Position numbers and translations under genes: made by a program | The notes under the pieces: generated by a model | What the model was told of the DNA's origin: nothing | Seen by the model: the letters and a program-made list of their open reading frames with translations, nothing else | Databases searched by the model: none | From: an uncultured bacterium | Lineage (GTDB): Bacteria > Bacillota > Clostridia > Oscillospirales > CAG-272 | Length of the DNA: 63,890 nucleotides | Direction of reading: 5' to 3' | Assembly (NCBI GenBank): GCA_949282345.1 | Contig: CASDOQ010000050.1 | Span: 1 to 63,890, forward strand | Shown: positions 25,204 to 32,421 of the stretch, piece after piece | Numbering within the stretch: position 1 is the stretch's first letter | Layout: each line of letters begins with the position of its first letter

Positions 25204-26238
25204 TCAAAGTTCCGCGAAGTACTTGATGGTGCGGACCATCTGGCTGGTGTAGGAGTTCTCGTTGTCGTACCAGGAAACGACCTGCACCTGATAGGTGTCG
25301 TCGTCGATCTTGGAGACCATGGTCTGCGTGGCATCGAAGAGCGAGCCGAAGCGCATCCCGATCACGTCGGAAGAAACGATCGCATCCTCGTTGTAGCCGA
25401 AGGAAGCCGAAGCCTGAGCCTTCATGGCGGCGTTGATGCCTTCCTTGGTCACGTCCTTGCCCTTGACGACAGCGGTGAGGATGGTGGTGGAACCGGTCGG
25501 AACCGGAACGCGCTGTGCGGAACCGATCAGCTTGCCGTTCAGCTCGGGGATGACCAGACCGATGGCCTTGGCGGCACCCGTGGAGTTCGGAACGATGTTG
25601 GCGGCGCCGGCGCGGGCACGGCGGAGGTCACCCTTTCTGTGCGGGCCGTCGAGGATCATCTGGTCGCCGGTGTAGGCGTGGATGGTGCTCATGATACCCG
25701 ACTGGATCGGGGCGTAGTCATTCAGAGCCTTGGCCATGGGGGCGAGGCAGTTGGTGGTGCAGGAAGCCGCAGAAATGATCTGGTCATCGGGGGTCAGGGT
25801 CTTTTCGTTGACCGAGAACACGATGGTCTTGAGGTCATTGCCGGCAGGAGCCGAGATCACGACCTTCTTCGCGCCGGCATTGATGTGCGCCATCGACTTT
25901 TCCTTGGAGCAGTAGAAGCCGGTGCACTCGAGCACGACGTCAACGTTCAGCTGACCCCACGGGCAGTTGGCGGCATCCTTCTCGGCATAGATCTTCAGGA
26001 CCTTTCCGTCCACGGTGATGGTGTTGGCTTCATCATCGGCGGAGACGGTATGGGCCGCCTCACCGATCTTGCCGCAGTAACCGCCCTGCGCGGTATCGTA
26101 CTTCAGAAGGTGAGCCAGCATAGACGGCTTGGTCAGGTCGTTGATGGCAACGATCTCATACCCTTCTGCGCCGAACATCTGACGGAAGGCCAAACGGCCG
26201 ATCCGTCCGAAACCATTGATAGCAACTTTTACGGACAT
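25204..26238 (-). CDS. gap: Glyceraldehyde-3-phosphate dehydrogenase, type I
   Basis: Glycolytic enzyme, 344 residues. It has [18 protein letters not shown], the catalytic cysteine block [32 protein letters not shown] and the C-terminal [19 protein letters not shown]. The catalytic histidine sits in the [10 protein letters not shown] segment. I used ATG 26238 because GGAGG lies 9 bases before it; the slightly longer frame starts inside that ribosome site. It is a single-gene transcript with its own promoter and terminator. Confidence 0.97.
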   Translation of the reverse strand: MSVKVAINGFGRIGRLAFRQMFGAEGYEIVAINDLTKPSMLAHLLKYDTAQGGYCGKIGEAAHTVSADDEANTITVDGKVLKIYAEKDAANCPWGQLNVDVVLECTGFYCSKEKSMAHINAGAKKVVISAPAGNDLKTIVFSVNEKTLTPDDQIISAASCTTNCLAPMAKALNDYAPIQSGIMSTIHAYTGDQMILDGPHRKGDLRRARAGAANIVPNSTGAAKAIGLVIPELNGKLIGSAQRVPVPTGSTTILTAVVKGKDVTKEGINAAMKAQASASFGYNEDAIVSSDVIGMRFGSLFDATQTMVSKIDDDTYQVQVVSWYDNENSYTSQMVRTIKYFAEL

Positions 26239-26278
26239 TTTGTTTTCCTCCAAAAAGAATTTTAGATTTCATCGTCTT

Positions 26279-26307
26279 ATTGTAGCACAATCGGCACGAC
26301 TTTACAA
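26279..26307 (-). promoter_or_regulatory. Promoter of gap
   Basis: Minus strand -35 TTGTAA (26307-26302), 17-base spacer, -10 TACAAT (26284-26279). Confidence 0.75.
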
Positions 26308-26354
26308 GAAGATTTTTCTCTTTTTTCAAGAATTTTTGAAACTTATCAGATTCT

Positions 26355-27248
26355 TCACCCGTTTTGCCTGCCGAACCGGCGCTCACGCCGGCGGCCGATG
26401 CGGGAAGTCGGGCGGCCGGATCCTTCTTCCTGCCCCGTGCGGCACGCGGCCTTCTCGTGCAGGACCAACCGAAGGAAGGCAAACGGATGCAGGCGGAGAA
26501 AGCGGCGCGGCTCCGAAAAACAGCGAAAGAGCCCCTCCAGCCCCGCCCGCCGGAGAGCTTTCGGGGCGCGCCTGACCCTTTGGGCGTAAACGTCCAGGCT
26601 CCCCCCGAGGCCGAGCATCACCGTCCCGGGCAAGAGCCGGGAAAGCCGCCTCATCTCTTTCTCCTGCCGCGGGGATCCGAGGCAGACGAAAAGAATGGGC
26701 GGTGCGGCCGCAAAAAGCGACGGCGGCGTTGCCGGGTCGAACCCGTGCCGCAGGAAGGAAAAGATCAGATCGGGATATTTCTCCTTCATGGCTTCGGCCG
26801 CCTGCACGGCGACCCCGGGCGCGCCGCCGTAAAACCCTACGGGGATCGCTTCGTCCGCCGCCCGCGCCAGCACCGCCTCCCCCAGTTCGACCCCGGGGCA
26901 GTACAAGCGGCCGGGATGACCGCAAAAGGCAAGCGCCCGCCATACCCACAAGCCGTCCACCGTATTGAAGAGCGCGCCCAAGAGCGCCTCCCGCAGACCT
27001 TTATCCCGCTGTGCCGCCGTCAGCATCGTGGCGTTCACCGTACACACATATCCGCCGCGCCGTTCTCTGGCCGCCGACAGCACGCGTTCCGCAGCCGCCA
27101 TGACTCCGCCGGGACGGAGCGGCACCCCGCCGAACAAAACCTGTCCCGCGCCTCTTTTTTCTTCCATCGATCTCTCGTCCCCCCGCAGATCTTTCAATTT
27201 TCTCTGTCTGCTTCCTCTGTTGGCGATCTTTTCATTTTCAAGGTTCAT
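26355..27248 (-). CDS. WecG/TagA/CpsF-family glycosyltransferase (GT26)
   Basis: A 297-residue GT26 protein, the family that adds N-acetylmannosamine or a uronic acid derivative to an undecaprenyl-PP-linked sugar. Markers are VNATMLTAAQ near residue 72, TVDGLWVWRAL (family aspartate), FYGGAPGVAVQAAEAM, CLGSPRQEKEM and GLGGSLDVYAQRVRRAPKAL with a glutamate-rich EPRRFLR end. An Arg/Gly-rich tail of about 25 residues is unusual. GGGGGAGC precedes ATG 27248. It ends 117 bases from gap with no clear terminator between them, and may add to envelope glycan synthesis with the first operon of the window. Confidence 0.85.
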   Translation of the reverse strand: MNLENEKIANRGSRQRKLKDLRGDERSMEEKRGAGQVLFGGVPLRPGGVMAAAERVLSAARERRGGYVCTVNATMLTAAQRDKGLREALLGALFNTVDGLWVWRALAFCGHPGRLYCPGVELGEAVLARAADEAIPVGFYGGAPGVAVQAAEAMKEKYPDLIFSFLRHGFDPATPPSLFAAAPPILFVCLGSPRQEKEMRRLSRLLPGTVMLGLGGSLDVYAQRVRRAPKALRRAGLEGLFRCFSEPRRFLRLHPFAFLRLVLHEKAACRTGQEEGSGRPTSRIGRRRERRFGRQNG

Positions 27249-27321
27249 GCTCCCCCGTTTGCGGTCTTTTTATACCTTTCGTGCCTTTTTCAAAAAATAA
27301 TTTCTTTTTTCGGAAAAATAC

Positions 27322-27350
27322 TTGCATTTACCGAAAGGATATGCTATAAT
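27322..27350 (+). promoter_or_regulatory. Promoter of tRNA-Glu
   Basis: TTGCAT (27322-27327), 17-base spacer, TATAAT (27345-27350), 19 bases before the tRNA. Confidence 0.88.
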
Positions 27351-27368
27351 ACTGCCGTTGTACCAGTC

Positions 27369-27443
27369 GGCCCGTTGGTCAAGCGGCTAAGACATCGCCC
27401 TCTCACGGCGAAAACATGGGTTCGATTCCCGTACGGGTCACCA
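27369..27443 (+). tRNA. tRNA-Glu (CTC)
   Basis: A 75-base cloverleaf with encoded CCA. Acceptor GGCCCGT pairs with ACGGGTC, the anticodon stem TCGCC/GGCGA closes loop CTCTCAC with anticodon CTC at 27402-27404, and the T loop is TTCGATT. Confidence 0.95.
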
Positions 27444-27447
27444 AAAC

Positions 27448-27474
27448 AAAAAGCCCTCATTTTGAGGGCTTTTT
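27448..27474 (+). terminator. Terminator of tRNA-Glu
   Basis: AAAAAGCCCTCA (27448-27459) pairs with TGAGGGCTTTTT (27463-27474). Its right arm is the left copy of the 14-bp repeat flanking the copper island. Confidence 0.93.
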
Positions 27475-27544
27475 GTTTTGACATCCTGTGCCGAGGCGGC
27501 CCGGCGTGTGCCCCGCCCATGGGAACTCCTCTGCCGGCGGGAAT

Positions 27545-27658
27545 CGAAAAATTGAGACTTCTGTGGATAAGATATATGAATCATCTGAAGTAAATGGGGC
27601 ACTTGCAAAGGTTGCAGGCGGAGGCTCTAAGGGTAAGACGATCCTTAAAATTAGTTAG
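27545..27658 (+). pseudogene. C-terminal remnant of a zinc/quinone-type dehydrogenase
   Basis: The frame encodes RKIETSVDKIYESSEVNGAL, then AKVAGGGSKGKTILKIS and the stop TAG at 27656-27658. The layout, an aromatic after an isoleucine, an acidic helix, then GxxKGKxxLKI, is that of the end of MDR-superfamily oxidoreductases. No upstream part exists. Codons are AT-rich (ATA, AAA, GAA, ATT), unlike the host genes, so the fragment probably came with the copper island. Confidence 0.5.
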
Positions 27659-27669
27659 CTTATATAATA

Positions 27670-27719
27670 AAGCAGGCACCGACCGGCTGTTCATTCAGCG
27701 CATCGATGCCTGTTTTTTA
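27670..27719. terminator. Terminator between the remnant and copA
   Basis: GCAGGCA (27672-27678) pairs with TGCCTGT (27707-27713); followed by T6 on the + strand and TTTATTAT on the minus strand. Confidence 0.7.
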
Positions 27720-27734
27720 TGCGGTATGGGTTGA

Positions 27735-27944
27735 TTATTGAATATCCGTTACCTGATAGCCCTGTTCGGCAACTGCCTGCTTCAGAACATCATCGGAAAC
27801 CTCTTTTTCCAGCGTTACAACAGCCGTTCCGGTCTTGTGGCTGACTTCGGCCTTTTTCACGCCGTCCAGTGCTTCAAGCACCTTCTTTACGTGCATCTCG
27901 CAATGCCCGCACATCATACCTTCAATTTTTAATGTCTTTTCCAT
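27735..27944 (-). CDS. copZ: Possible stand-alone CopZ chaperone from an internal start within copA
   Basis: Within the copA frame, ATG 27944 is preceded by AAGGAG (27959-27954) at a 9-base distance, an ideal ribosome site. Translation from it gives a 69-residue protein MEKTLKIEGMMCGHCEMHVK... with the metal motif MxCxxC and the full beta-alpha-beta-beta-alpha-beta length of CopZ. The protein is therefore probably made twice: as the tail of the ATPase and as a free chaperone. Alternatively it is a recent fusion in which the old ribosome site has not yet decayed. Confidence 0.55.
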   Translation of the reverse strand: MEKTLKIEGMMCGHCEMHVKKVLEALDGVKKAEVSHKTGTAVVTLEKEVSDDVLKQAVAEQGYQVTDIQ

Positions 27945-30263
27945 TGTTTTTGTCTCCTTTTCGGTTGTGGTTTTTAATTTATTCTTGATTTTGTGATCCC
28001 GTCCCGAATCATGCATCCGAAAGAAATTCAAGCGCAGTGCGTTGGTGACTACGCTGAAGCTGGACAAGCTCATGGCCGCCGCAGCAAACATGGGATTTAA
28101 CTGCCAGCCGAGCACACTGATCCATACGCCGGCCGCCAAAGGAATACCGATAATATTATAGATAAACGCCCAGAACAGATTTTCGTGAATGTTTCGCAGC
28201 GTCGCACGGCCAAGACGAATCGCCGCCGGAACATCCGACAGACGGCTTTTCATCAGTACCACATCCGCTGCATCGATCGCAACATCTGCACCTGCACCAA
28301 TGGCGATGCCGATATCGGCACTTGTAAGCGCCGGAGCGTCATTGACGCCGTCACCGACCATGATGACATTGCCTTTTTTCTTAAGCTCACGGATTACACT
28401 TTCCTTGCCGTCGGGGAGCACACCGGCAATCACTTCATCGACACCGGCCTTCGCTCCAATCGCTTTAGCCGTGCGCTCGTTATCACCTGTCAGCATCACC
28501 ACATGGATGCCCATATTTTGCATTTCTTTTATCGCCTGCGGACTGTCGTCTTTGATAATATCCGCAACGGCAATAATACCGCAAAGCTCACCGTCACAGG
28601 CAAAGAACAACGGCGTTTTTCCTTCTTCCGAGAGCCTCTCGGATTTTTTCTTTATTTCATCAGGCACAGGGATTTGTTCGCTGATAAATTTATAACTGCC
28701 GCCAAGCAGGACAGCACCGTCAAGGAATGCGGTAAGTCCGTTGCCCGGTAAGGCTTTGAACTGCTCTACCTCACCGGCTGCCAAACCTTCCTGCTCCGCC
28801 CTTTGCGTGATTGCCCGTGCCAGCGGATGCTCACTTCTCTTCTCCAACGCATAAGCGATAGACAAAAGCTCCTTTTCGCTTCTGCCGCTTGTCGGAAGCA
28901 TATCCGTAACCCTTGGTTCTCCCTGCGTGATCGTCCCTGTCTTATCAAGCGCCACGATCTGCGTTTTCCCGGTTTTTTCCAAAGATACAGCCGTCTTGAA
29001 GAGAATGCCGTTCTTTGCCCCCATTCCGTTTCCGACCATGATGGCTACAGGTGTGGCAAGACCGAGCGCACAGGGGCAGCTGATCACCAATACGGATATA
29101 CCCCTCGCTAAAGCGAATCCCACTGACTGACCGGCGATCAGCCATGCTATCATGGTTATTATTGCGATGACAATAACCGTAGGGACAAACACTCCCGACA
29201 CCTTGTCCGCAACCTTTGCAATCGGCGCTTTTGTTGCGGCCGCATCGCTGACCATCTGAATAATTTGCGAAAGCGTGGTGTCCTCACCGACTCTTGTCGC
29301 TTCACAACGGATAAACCCCGACCGGTTCATCGTTCCGGCGGAGACGGTGCTTCCAACCGTTTTGTCAACAGGGATACTCTCCCCTGTCAGGGTGGATTCA
29401 TCTACTGCGCTGTCCCCCTCTAAAACGGTTCCGTCCACGGGGATATTTTCACCGGGACGCACGACAAAAATATCGCCCTTTGCCACCTGTTCGATCGGCA
29501 CGGTGATTTCTTTACCGTCCCGGACAAGCGTGGCAGTCCTGGGAGCCAGCTTCATCAGCCCCTTCAGGGCGTCTGTGGTTTTTCCCTTTGAGCGCGCCTC
29601 CAGCATTTTTCCAAGGGTTATCAGCGCAAGGATCATAGCGGCGGATTCAAAGTAAAACTCATGCATATAGGACATTACGGCATCCGCGTTGCCCTTTACC
29701 TGCGCATCCGTCATGGCAAACAAAGCAAAGGTGCTGTATCCGAAAGCAGCCGTAGCGCCTAATGCAACCAAAGCGTCCATGTTTGGCGCACGATGCCACA
29801 AGCTCTTAAACCCGCTGATAAAGAACTTCTGATTGATAACCATGATTACAACCGTTAACAATAGTTGCAAAAGCCCCATGGCCACATGGTTATTATGGAA
29901 GAAAGATGGCAGAGGCCAGCCCCACATCATGTGCCCCATAGAAACATACATCAGAACGATCAAAAAGCCGAGAGAGGCAATCAGTCGCTTTTTTAGCACA
30001 GGAGTCTCTCTGTCCTTCAGTGCGTCTGTGTCGGAAGATGACCGTGTGTTTCGCTCCGTGTTTCTTTTTTTAATTGCTGCGTCGTATCCTGCGTTACGAA
30101 CCGCCGCTATGATCTCCTCGGCGTCGGCAGTTCCCTCCACGCCCATGGAATTGGTAAGCAGGCTGACCGAGCAGGAGGTTACACCTTTCACGCCTGATAC
30201 CGCTTTTTCCACCCGGGCGGTGCAAGCGGCACAGCTCATGCCGGTTACTGTGTATTGCTCCAT
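27735..30263 (-). CDS. copA: Copper-translocating P1B ATPase with C-terminal CopZ-like domain
   Basis: An 842-residue copper exporter. Residues 1-70 are a heavy-metal-associated domain (GMSCAAC). Eight membrane helices follow, with LTGESIPVDK (actuator), the transmembrane metal site ISCPCALG (Cys396, Cys398), the phosphorylated Asp440 in DKTGTITQGEP and GDGVNDAPAL. Residues 774-842 are a second complete metal-binding domain (GMMCGHC) joined by a short Lys/Thr-rich linker. This domain has the size of a free CopZ chaperone and its own internal start (see that entry). The gene follows csoR and is very probably under CsoR control. Confidence 0.95.
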   Translation of the reverse strand: MEQYTVTGMSCAACTARVEKAVSGVKGVTSCSVSLLTNSMGVEGTADAEEIIAAVRNAGYDAAIKKRNTERNTRSSSDTDALKDRETPVLKKRLIASLGFLIVLMYVSMGHMMWGWPLPSFFHNNHVAMGLLQLLLTVVIMVINQKFFISGFKSLWHRAPNMDALVALGATAAFGYSTFALFAMTDAQVKGNADAVMSYMHEFYFESAAMILALITLGKMLEARSKGKTTDALKGLMKLAPRTATLVRDGKEITVPIEQVAKGDIFVVRPGENIPVDGTVLEGDSAVDESTLTGESIPVDKTVGSTVSAGTMNRSGFIRCEATRVGEDTTLSQIIQMVSDAAATKAPIAKVADKVSGVFVPTVIVIAIITMIAWLIAGQSVGFALARGISVLVISCPCALGLATPVAIMVGNGMGAKNGILFKTAVSLEKTGKTQIVALDKTGTITQGEPRVTDMLPTSGRSEKELLSIAYALEKRSEHPLARAITQRAEQEGLAAGEVEQFKALPGNGLTAFLDGAVLLGGSYKFISEQIPVPDEIKKKSERLSEEGKTPLFFACDGELCGIIAVADIIKDDSPQAIKEMQNMGIHVVMLTGDNERTAKAIGAKAGVDEVIAGVLPDGKESVIRELKKKGNVIMVGDGVNDAPALTSADIGIAIGAGADVAIDAADVVLMKSRLSDVPAAIRLGRATLRNIHENLFWAFIYNIIGIPLAAGVWISVLGWQLNPMFAAAAMSLSSFSVVTNALRLNFFRMHDSGRDHKIKNKLKTTTEKETKTMEKTLKIEGMMCGHCEMHVKKVLEALDGVKKAEVSHKTGTAVVTLEKEVSDDVLKQAVAEQGYQVTDIQ
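27945..27959 (-). promoter_or_regulatory. Internal ribosome site for CopZ
   Basis: AAGGAG read on the minus strand at 27959-27954, nine bases from ATG 27944, inside the copA coding frame. Confidence 0.6.
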
Positions 30264-30285
30264 GATTTATTTGCAACGCTTCCTT

Positions 30286-30594
30286 TTATTTCATCAGTTT
30301 TTGCAGAGTTGCCACTAACTCGTCGATTACTTCATCCTTGCCGTCACGGATATCTTTAGAAACACATCCTCGAATATGACTCGCCAGCAGTTCCTTATTA
30401 AAAGCATTGACTGCAGCGTTCACAGCGGCAGACTGAATCAAAATATCCGCACAGTAAGCATCTTTTTCTACCATTCCGCGAATCCCGCGAATCTGCCCTT
30501 CCATTCGGTTTAGGCGGTGAATCAGCTTTTTGCGTTCTTCATCTGAGCGAGCGGTTGTTTTTCCGCAGCATCCGCATACTTCTTTATCAGACAT
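30286..30594 (-). CDS. csoR: Copper-sensing repressor CsoR
   Basis: A 102-residue all-helical DUF156 regulator that leaves DNA when Cu(I) binds. The ligands Cys48 (DAYCADIL), His73 and Cys77 (SHIRGCV) are all present, as is the RLNRMEGQIRGI helix typical of the family. The N terminus adds CGCC. ATG 30594 is preferred to GTG 30600 because AAGGAGG lies 8 bases upstream of it. The gene is first in the csoR-copA operon and its promoter overlaps operator-like palindromes. Confidence 0.95.
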   Translation of the reverse strand: MSDKEVCGCCGKTTARSDEERKKLIHRLNRMEGQIRGIRGMVEKDAYCADILIQSAAVNAAVNAFNKELLASHIRGCVSKDIRDGKDEVIDELVATLQKLMK

Positions 30595-30610
30595 CGTCAC
30601 ACCCTCCTTA

Positions 30611-30661
30611 TATACCCCGGATGGGTATATATATTATATGCCTCCACGGGGTATATGTCAA
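30611..30661 (-). promoter_or_regulatory. csoR-copA promoter with CsoR operator
   Basis: Minus strand -35 TTGACA (30661-30656), 17-base spacer, -10 TATAAT (30638-30633). The inverted repeat TATACCCCGGATGGGTATA at 30611-30629 fits the GC-centred, AT-flanked CsoR operator type and covers the transcription start. A half-like copy (GGGGTATA) lies in the spacer. Confidence 0.85.
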
Positions 30662-30837
30662 GTATAAAAGCAACAGATTTACAATTTGTTCAACACTGTC
30701 GTTCCATTCCTTCTTTGCAGCACAGTTCTGCAATGTGTCGTTCTGCAATGCCTGTGTATTCAAGCGCCACAAGAATGCCCATCTCGTTGTCTTTTTGCAG
30801 TTCAAATCTTGATTCGTAACCACTGCTCACCAAAAAG

Positions 30838-30868
30838 CAAAACGCCACGGATTTTCCGTGGTGTTTTG
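30838..30868. terminator. Strong hairpin near the island's right end
   Basis: Fourteen bases 30838-30851 pair with 30855-30868 with one G-T wobble; A- and T-rich arms make it terminator-like on both strands. Confidence 0.6.
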
Positions 30869-30983
30869 AAGTAAGAGCTGCTTATTCGGTTGCCGCTATT
30901 TTACCGCTAATTTTGCACGCCGTTTGAGGGCTTTTTATCCGGGGAAAAGCAGAAAAACCAAACCCGCCGTTTTTCCCGGCGCG

Positions 30984-31775
30984 TTAAAGGCCGAGGAGGC
31001 GTTTGGCGTTGCCGGCAAGGATCAGACGGCGTTCGTCGTCGGTCAGAAGAGAATCGAGCAAGACCCCGCCGACATACATAGAGGGATTGCAGGTCGGATA
31101 ATCACTGCCGAACAGGAAACGTTCCGCCCCGAAAAGATCGATCCCGTGGCGAAGCATCCCGTACCGGAAAAGACCCGTGCCGGAAAGATCCAGATAATAG
31201 TTCTTGGACATTTTCATCCGCTCCATATGCCGAAGGAAGGTGGGAAGTTCGCCGGGATGTGCCGCCACCATGACAAGATCGGGGTGCGCCTCTACCATGC
31301 GATCCATTTCATCCTCGCCGCTGGAGTGGAAGGAGAAGACCATCCGATGCTCCTCCGCGCAATCGAGGATCTCCGAGAGTGCCGCGGAGTCATACATCGT
31401 GCCATGTCCTGCCTCCGCCCAACCGTCAATATAGGGTACGACCTCGCCGATGAGACGAACGCCGCGGGCGGCCATGCGCTCGATCTCGGCGCAGGATTCT
31501 TTCGGGAAGCGGGGATGCACATGAAAACCGGGAATATACGCCCCGCCGTAATACTCGGCAAGCCGCAGAGCCTCGTCGTTACAGGCCTGCACCTCCGCCC
31601 AGGCGGTCTTTGTCCCCAGGGCAATCACCGAACCGCAGAAACGGCTGATGCCGAGCTCCGTCATCACACGGAGCGTTTCATCGGGCGACATATGACAATA
31701 GTCGATGTGCGCGCAGATGTTTTGCTCGGGCTTGGCAAAAGGATGGGTATGAAAATCGATGATTTCAAAGGACAT
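30984..31775 (-). CDS. Amidohydrolase-2 family metal-dependent hydrolase
   Basis: A 263-residue TIM-barrel hydrolase. Metal ligands are visible as IIDFHTHPF (His9, His11), the HPRFP segment after strand 3, MVAAHPGEL and the final aspartate in LFGSDYP. The family covers decarboxylases, lactonases and deacylases; the gene gives no more detail. GGAGGAAGTTTT precedes the ATG. It follows an AraC pseudogene and shares the promoter at 32085-32113. A lactonase or sugar-acid role would fit the pectin-related neighbours, but this is inference. Confidence 0.8.
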   Translation of the reverse strand: MSFEIIDFHTHPFAKPEQNICAHIDYCHMSPDETLRVMTELGISRFCGSVIALGTKTAWAEVQACNDEALRLAEYYGGAYIPGFHVHPRFPKESCAEIERMAARGVRLIGEVVPYIDGWAEAGHGTMYDSAALSEILDCAEEHRMVFSFHSSGEDEMDRMVEAHPDLVMVAAHPGELPTFLRHMERMKMSKNYYLDLSGTGLFRYGMLRHGIDLFGAERFLFGSDYPTCNPSMYVGGVLLDSLLTDDERRLILAGNAKRLLGL

Positions 31776-31805
31776 AAAACTTCCTCCTGTTATGATTTTT
31801 TCTCA

Positions 31806-32030
31806 TCGGGACAAGGCCCCGGCTGTCAATATAACGGCGGTATTGTGCCGGTGTCATCCCGGCAAACCGTCGAAAAACCCGACAAAAAAATAAATCTCCG
31901 AACGGACGTGAGGTCGCACGGGCACCGTGTCATGTAGCGGGGGAACGATCGTATCCCGGTGGACGTTGCAGAAGATCAGACCGAATCCGTCACAGAGCAT
32001 CCGCTCCCCTGCCCTTCCTCAGAAATCCGT
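31806..32030 (-). pseudogene. Decayed AraC-family regulator
   Basis: Two fragments in different frames are recognisable. The downstream one encodes FGDLFFCRVFRRFAGMTPAQ then YRRYIDSRG, the unmistakable last helix of the AraC DNA-binding domain. The upstream one encodes CDGFGLIFCNVHRDTIVPP, resembling part of an N-terminal cupin domain. The roughly 200 residues between them are missing and the frames do not match, so a large internal deletion is the simplest reading. It probably once controlled the neighbouring hydrolase or glycosidase genes. Confidence 0.7.
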
Positions 32031-32084
32031 GCAAAACCGCCTGCACATTCCGAAGTAGATTCATGGCAGGCCGCCTCGGTTTTC

Positions 32085-32113
32085 ATTATACCGAAAGCGA
32101 CCGCACCTGTCAA
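32085..32113 (-). promoter_or_regulatory. Promoter for the AraC remnant and amidohydrolase
   Basis: Minus strand -35 TTGACA (32113-32108), 17-base spacer, -10 TATAAT (32090-32085); a full consensus match. Confidence 0.85.
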
Positions 32114-32247
32114 GTCGTGCGGCGAAATCATGATACGGAAAGAGAGTCAAATGACGAAGGAACCTGTTCGCGTCGGAATCGTCTGTCCCGGCCGGGCGGG
32201 ATCCGGCATCCGGCCCGGCGATGCGGGGCAAAAGTTTTCCCGGAGGA

Positions 32248-32276
32248 TTGACAAGCGCGCGGATTGATCGTATAAT
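32248..32276 (+). promoter_or_regulatory. Promoter of the GH127 gene
   Basis: TTGACA (32248-32253), 17-base spacer, TATAAT (32271-32276). Confidence 0.87.
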
Positions 32277-32421
32277 CATCAATAGACACGAACATTCCCG
32301 TTTCAACAGACAAGAAGATTCCCGTTCCAGCCGCCTGCCAAGTCCGAAACCGCCTGGCCCTTCGGCCGGTCTTCCTCCGTCCCCCGGTTTCCTTCTTAAT
32401 AAAACAAGGGAGGTTCTTTCC

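Larger units (their letters stand above)
27461..30936. mobile_element. Putative copper-resistance island flanked by 14-bp direct repeats
   Basis: TTTGAGGGCTTTTT occurs at 27461-27474 (end of the tRNA-Glu terminator) and at 30923-30936. Between them lie a dehydrogenase gene remnant, copA and csoR. This stretch is visibly richer in A and T, with codon use unlike the flanking genes. No integrase is left, so the unit would not move by itself. The repeat could be an attachment site or coincidence. Confidence 0.45.
30595..30983. other. Region upstream of csoR up to the amidohydrolase gene
   Basis: It holds the csoR promoter-operator (30611-30661), AT-rich sequence without a supported gene, a strong hairpin (30838-30868) and the right copy of the 14-bp repeat (30923-30936). 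A frame at 30608-30823 on the minus strand overlaps the csoR promoter and has no family features. Confidence 0.6.
31776..32421. other. Divergent regulatory region with AraC remnant
   Basis: Contains the decayed AraC gene (31806-32030), a minus-strand promoter (32085-32113) and a plus-strand promoter (32248-32276), then a 145-base leader of the GH127 gene without a visible structured element. Confidence 0.7.

Noticed and set aside
26364-27593. + strand open frame of 409 codons
   Set aside because: It is antisense to the GT26 gene and runs through the tRNA-Glu gene and its terminator.
30608-30823. 71-codon minus-strand frame upstream of csoR
   Set aside because: It reads through the csoR promoter and operator; no family similarity was recognised.
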